Assembly (NCBI GenBank): GCA_002501205.1
Contig: DLRW01000005.1
Span: 1-16,050, forward strand
Source: Flavobacteriales bacterium UBA7878
GTDB taxonomy: Bacteria; Bacteroidota; Bacteroidia; Flavobacteriales; Schleiferiaceae
Reading direction: 5' to 3'
Length of the DNA stretch: 16,050 bases
The notes below the pieces were generated by a model. It ran no database searches. It saw nothing but the letters and a program-made list of their open reading frames with translations, and was not told the DNA's origin. This document shows positions 14,596-16,050 of the stretch, piece by piece (the stretch's first letter is position 1; each line of letters starts with the position of its first letter). The translations under genes and the position numbers were made by a program.

Positions 14596-15483
14596 TTAAA
14601 AATCAAATAGCACTCCAGTTTCCTGCTCGGTATACCCCCAAAGTTGAGTACCTAACTCAGGATCTTGAGCGTACTCCGAAATAAAGGCAGGAGCAGGATA
14701 ACCGGTCATTTCTCCTTCGCCATCGGGACCAATATAGCTACCTCCTTCGATAGGCTCAGTGGCTGCATATAAAGCTGAAAAGGCGCCCTGCTTTGCAGAC
14801 ATATGGGGAAATTCATTGATCTTTTCCGGAGAATCTGTTCTCAATAATTCGGTTTTACTTATTCCCGGATGAGCTGCCACGGAAATGATATCCAGCTTCC
14901 TTTTTTCTATACGTCTTTGTAATTCAAGGCTAAAGATTAAATCCGCCACTTTACTTTGACCATATTCTCGAAATTTATCGAAAGGCTTTTCGAGTTTTAA
15001 GTTTTCAAAGTCAACCCGACCATTGAGATGAGCGATGCTGCTCATGCTCACAATTCTCGACTTGGCTGTCTTTTTCAAAAGGGGAAATAGCAAGGCTGTT
15101 AGCACATAGTGTCCGATGTAATTAACTCCAAATTCCAGTTCGAAGCCATCTTTGGTTCTTCCCGGTGGAGGAAACATGATTCCAGCATTATTTATCAGAA
15201 CATCCAACTTTTCATGTTTGGACTTAAAAACCTTTGCGAAATTTTTGATGGAACTGATATCGCTTAAATCCATCAAGCCTAATTCCAAGGTCGCCCCCGG
15301 AACTCTCTTTAAAATTTCAGCTTTGGCCTCCTGCAATTTATTTTCGTTCCTTCCTGTCATAACAACATAGGCCGATTTCTTAGCAAGCTCCAATGCCATT
15401 TCATAGCCCAAACCGGTATTGGCACCAGTGATTACAAACAACTTTCCGCTTTGGTCTTTAAGGTTCTCTGTGGTCCAGTTCAT
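14596..15483 (-). CDS. Short-chain dehydrogenase/reductase (retinol-dehydrogenase-like)
   Basis: A cytosolic NAD(P)-dependent oxidoreductase of 295 residues with a complete classical SDR set: the cofactor loop TGANTGLG at 19-26, TGRN after the second strand (43-46; the Arg suggests NADP preference), LMDLSD at 70-75, NNAG at 98-101, Asn121 in VNYIGHY, catalytic Ser149 in VSMSSIAH, and Tyr174 with Lys178 in YGQSK. The wording around these motifs resembles retinol dehydrogenase/WW-oxidoreductase-like SDRs, a broad group whose bacterial substrates are mostly unknown. It is transcribed divergently from an HxlR regulator, a frequent pairing for oxidoreductases induced by electrophiles or quinones, so detoxification of a carbonyl compound is a reasonable guess only. 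The family is certain and the substrate is not. Confidence 0.92.
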   Translation of the reverse strand: MNWTTENLKDQSGKLFVITGANTGLGYEMALELAKKSAYVVMTGRNENKLQEAKAEILKRVPGATLELGLMDLSDISSIKNFAKVFKSKHEKLDVLINNAGIMFPPPGRTKDGFELEFGVNYIGHYVLTALLFPLLKKTAKSRIVSMSSIAHLNGRVDFENLKLEKPFDKFREYGQSKVADLIFSLELQRRIEKRKLDIISVAAHPGISKTELLRTDSPEKINEFPHMSAKQGAFSALYAATEPIEGGSYIGPDGEGEMTGYPAPAFISEYAQDPELGTQLWGYTEQETGVLFDF

Positions 15484-15578
15484 GATTTTACAATAACGGT
15501 TTATACAAGGTTTTACTGAAGGACTTAAGCTCCAAATATTTCCTCACTTAGGTTTAAAAGAAAGAGGTAAAGATGGGT

Positions 15579-15586
15579 CAAACATA
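15579..15586 (-). promoter_or_regulatory. -7 box of the SDR promoter
   Basis: The reverse strand reads TATGTTTG, a full match to the Bacteroidota TAnnTTTG -7 element. About 20 bp upstream lies TTTC rather than TTG as the -33 element, inside the TACTTTTGAAAGTA palindrome. This fits regulation by the divergent HxlR gene. Confidence 0.5.
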
Positions 15587-15598
15587 GAGCCATTACTT

Positions 15599-15612
15599 TA
15601 CTTTTGAAAGTA
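15599..15612. promoter_or_regulatory. HxlR operator palindrome overlapping the hxlR -7 box
   Basis: TACTTTTGAAAGTA is a palindrome with perfect 6-bp arms and a 2-bp centre. Its left half, TACTTTTG (15599-15606), is also a full TAnnTTTG -7 box for the rightward HxlR gene, while the right part covers the -33 region of the leftward SDR promoter. One bound dimer could thus act on both genes. Binding is inferred from position and symmetry. Confidence 0.5.
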
Positions 15613-15621
15613 GTTACATGA

Positions 15622-16014
15622 ATGGGAAGTAATAACACAGATGTTAGTAATGTTCAATACCAGCACCTTATGAAACAAAAAACTTTAGAAGAATATCTTA
15701 ATTGCCCTTTTCATCTGGCTATGAACATTCTAGAGGGTAAATGGAAGTTTGCCATTCTTTATGTTCTATTGCATAATGGCACCTTACGATTTAAGGAATT
15801 AGAGCGAGCAATTCCTGATATTTCTACCCGGATGCTGGTTAAGGAACTCAAACACCTCGAAGAAAAAAAAGTGATTATCCGTAAGGCTTATGCTACAGTT
15901 CCTCCTACTGTCGAATATTCACTCAGCGAAATTGGTTTAAGCTTATCCCCCATCATCCGCGACCTTAGCAAATGGGGTGAGAGTTATATCGAAAGCTTTA
16001 AAGAAGGGATTTAA
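15622..16014 (+). CDS. HxlR-family winged-helix transcriptional regulator
   Basis: A 130-residue DNA-binding protein of the HxlR/YodB type. Motifs follow family order: a conserved N-terminal Cys28 in YLNCPFHLAMNILEGKWKF (the redox- or electrophile-sensing Cys in several relatives), RFKELERAIPDISTRMLVKELKHLEEKKVI as the recognition-helix region, then a wing with the segment VPPTVEYSLSEIGLSL. From ATG 15622 the protein has a 16-residue extension before Met17. An alternative ATG at 15670 would give 114 residues with Cys at position 12, the more usual layout, and would leave a longer leader after the predicted promoter. The gene is divergent from the SDR gene with a 138-bp gap holding the palindrome at 15599-15612. 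It probably controls both genes in response to a reactive compound. Confidence 0.9.
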   Translation: MGSNNTDVSNVQYQHLMKQKTLEEYLNCPFHLAMNILEGKWKFAILYVLLHNGTLRFKELERAIPDISTRMLVKELKHLEEKKVIIRKAYATVPPTVEYSLSEIGLSLSPIIRDLSKWGESYIESFKEGI

Positions 16015-16030
16015 ATACAATGACAAGACT

Positions 16031-16050
16031 CGATCTCATTTGCAATTAGA
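16031..16050. repeat. Further copy of the dispersed palindromic repeat at the window edge
   Basis: CGATCTCATTTGCAATTAGA, 17 bp after the HxlR stop, resembles the copies at 12723-12741 and 14561-14580 and is cut by the window end. Like the others it lies next to a gene 3' end. Confidence 0.45.

Overview
The window reads as a Bacteroidota chromosome, most likely a Flavobacteriales-type marine bacterium. The clues are a type IX secretion (T9SS) sorting domain, Bacteroidota-style lipoproteins, weak or absent Shine-Dalgarno sites, and TAnnTTTG -7 boxes. The lineage below phylum is inference.

Left part (1-3724, minus strand): a MocR-type regulator, then a secreted alpha/beta-hydrolase lipoprotein, then a DASS/SLC13 anion transporter that runs off the left edge. 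Hydrolase and transporter are 12 bp apart and look co-transcribed. Centre (3845-12576, plus strand): a tight seven-gene run comprising a T9SS-exported lamin-tail protein, a lamin-tail/Calx-beta lipoprotein, a DcuC-type C4-dicarboxylate transporter, isoaspartyl dipeptidase (IadA), an OprP-like porin, a secreted M14 zinc carboxypeptidase, and a second OprP-like porin. It closes with a rho-independent terminator. Most junctions are overlaps or gaps of 1-9 bp.

The left and centre parts seem to form one nutrient-acquisition locus. The same 11-12 bp element occurs as a direct repeat with exactly 23-bp spacing both in the mocR/lamin-tail intergenic region and upstream of the hydrolase-transporter pair. 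Its core reads ATACCA on the opposite strand in one pair, like the known GabR half-site. My model is that acidic or isoaspartyl peptides are trimmed outside by the M14 enzyme, cross the outer membrane through the two porins, enter by the DcuC or DASS carriers and are split by IadA to aspartate plus another amino acid. The regulator is odd: the two residues that normally hold PLP in MocR proteins (Lys and Asp) are Arg342 and Asn309, so it probably senses ligand without PLP chemistry.

Right part (12577-16050) is unrelated accessory sequence: a class II Fic AMP-transferase with helically phased GCGC-core repeats upstream, then a short-chain dehydrogenase divergent from an HxlR regulator. The intergenic gaps here share a small palindromic repeat (CTAATTTGCAATTAxATCGA-like) beside gene 3' ends. 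No rRNA, tRNA, IS element or CRISPR array was recognised.
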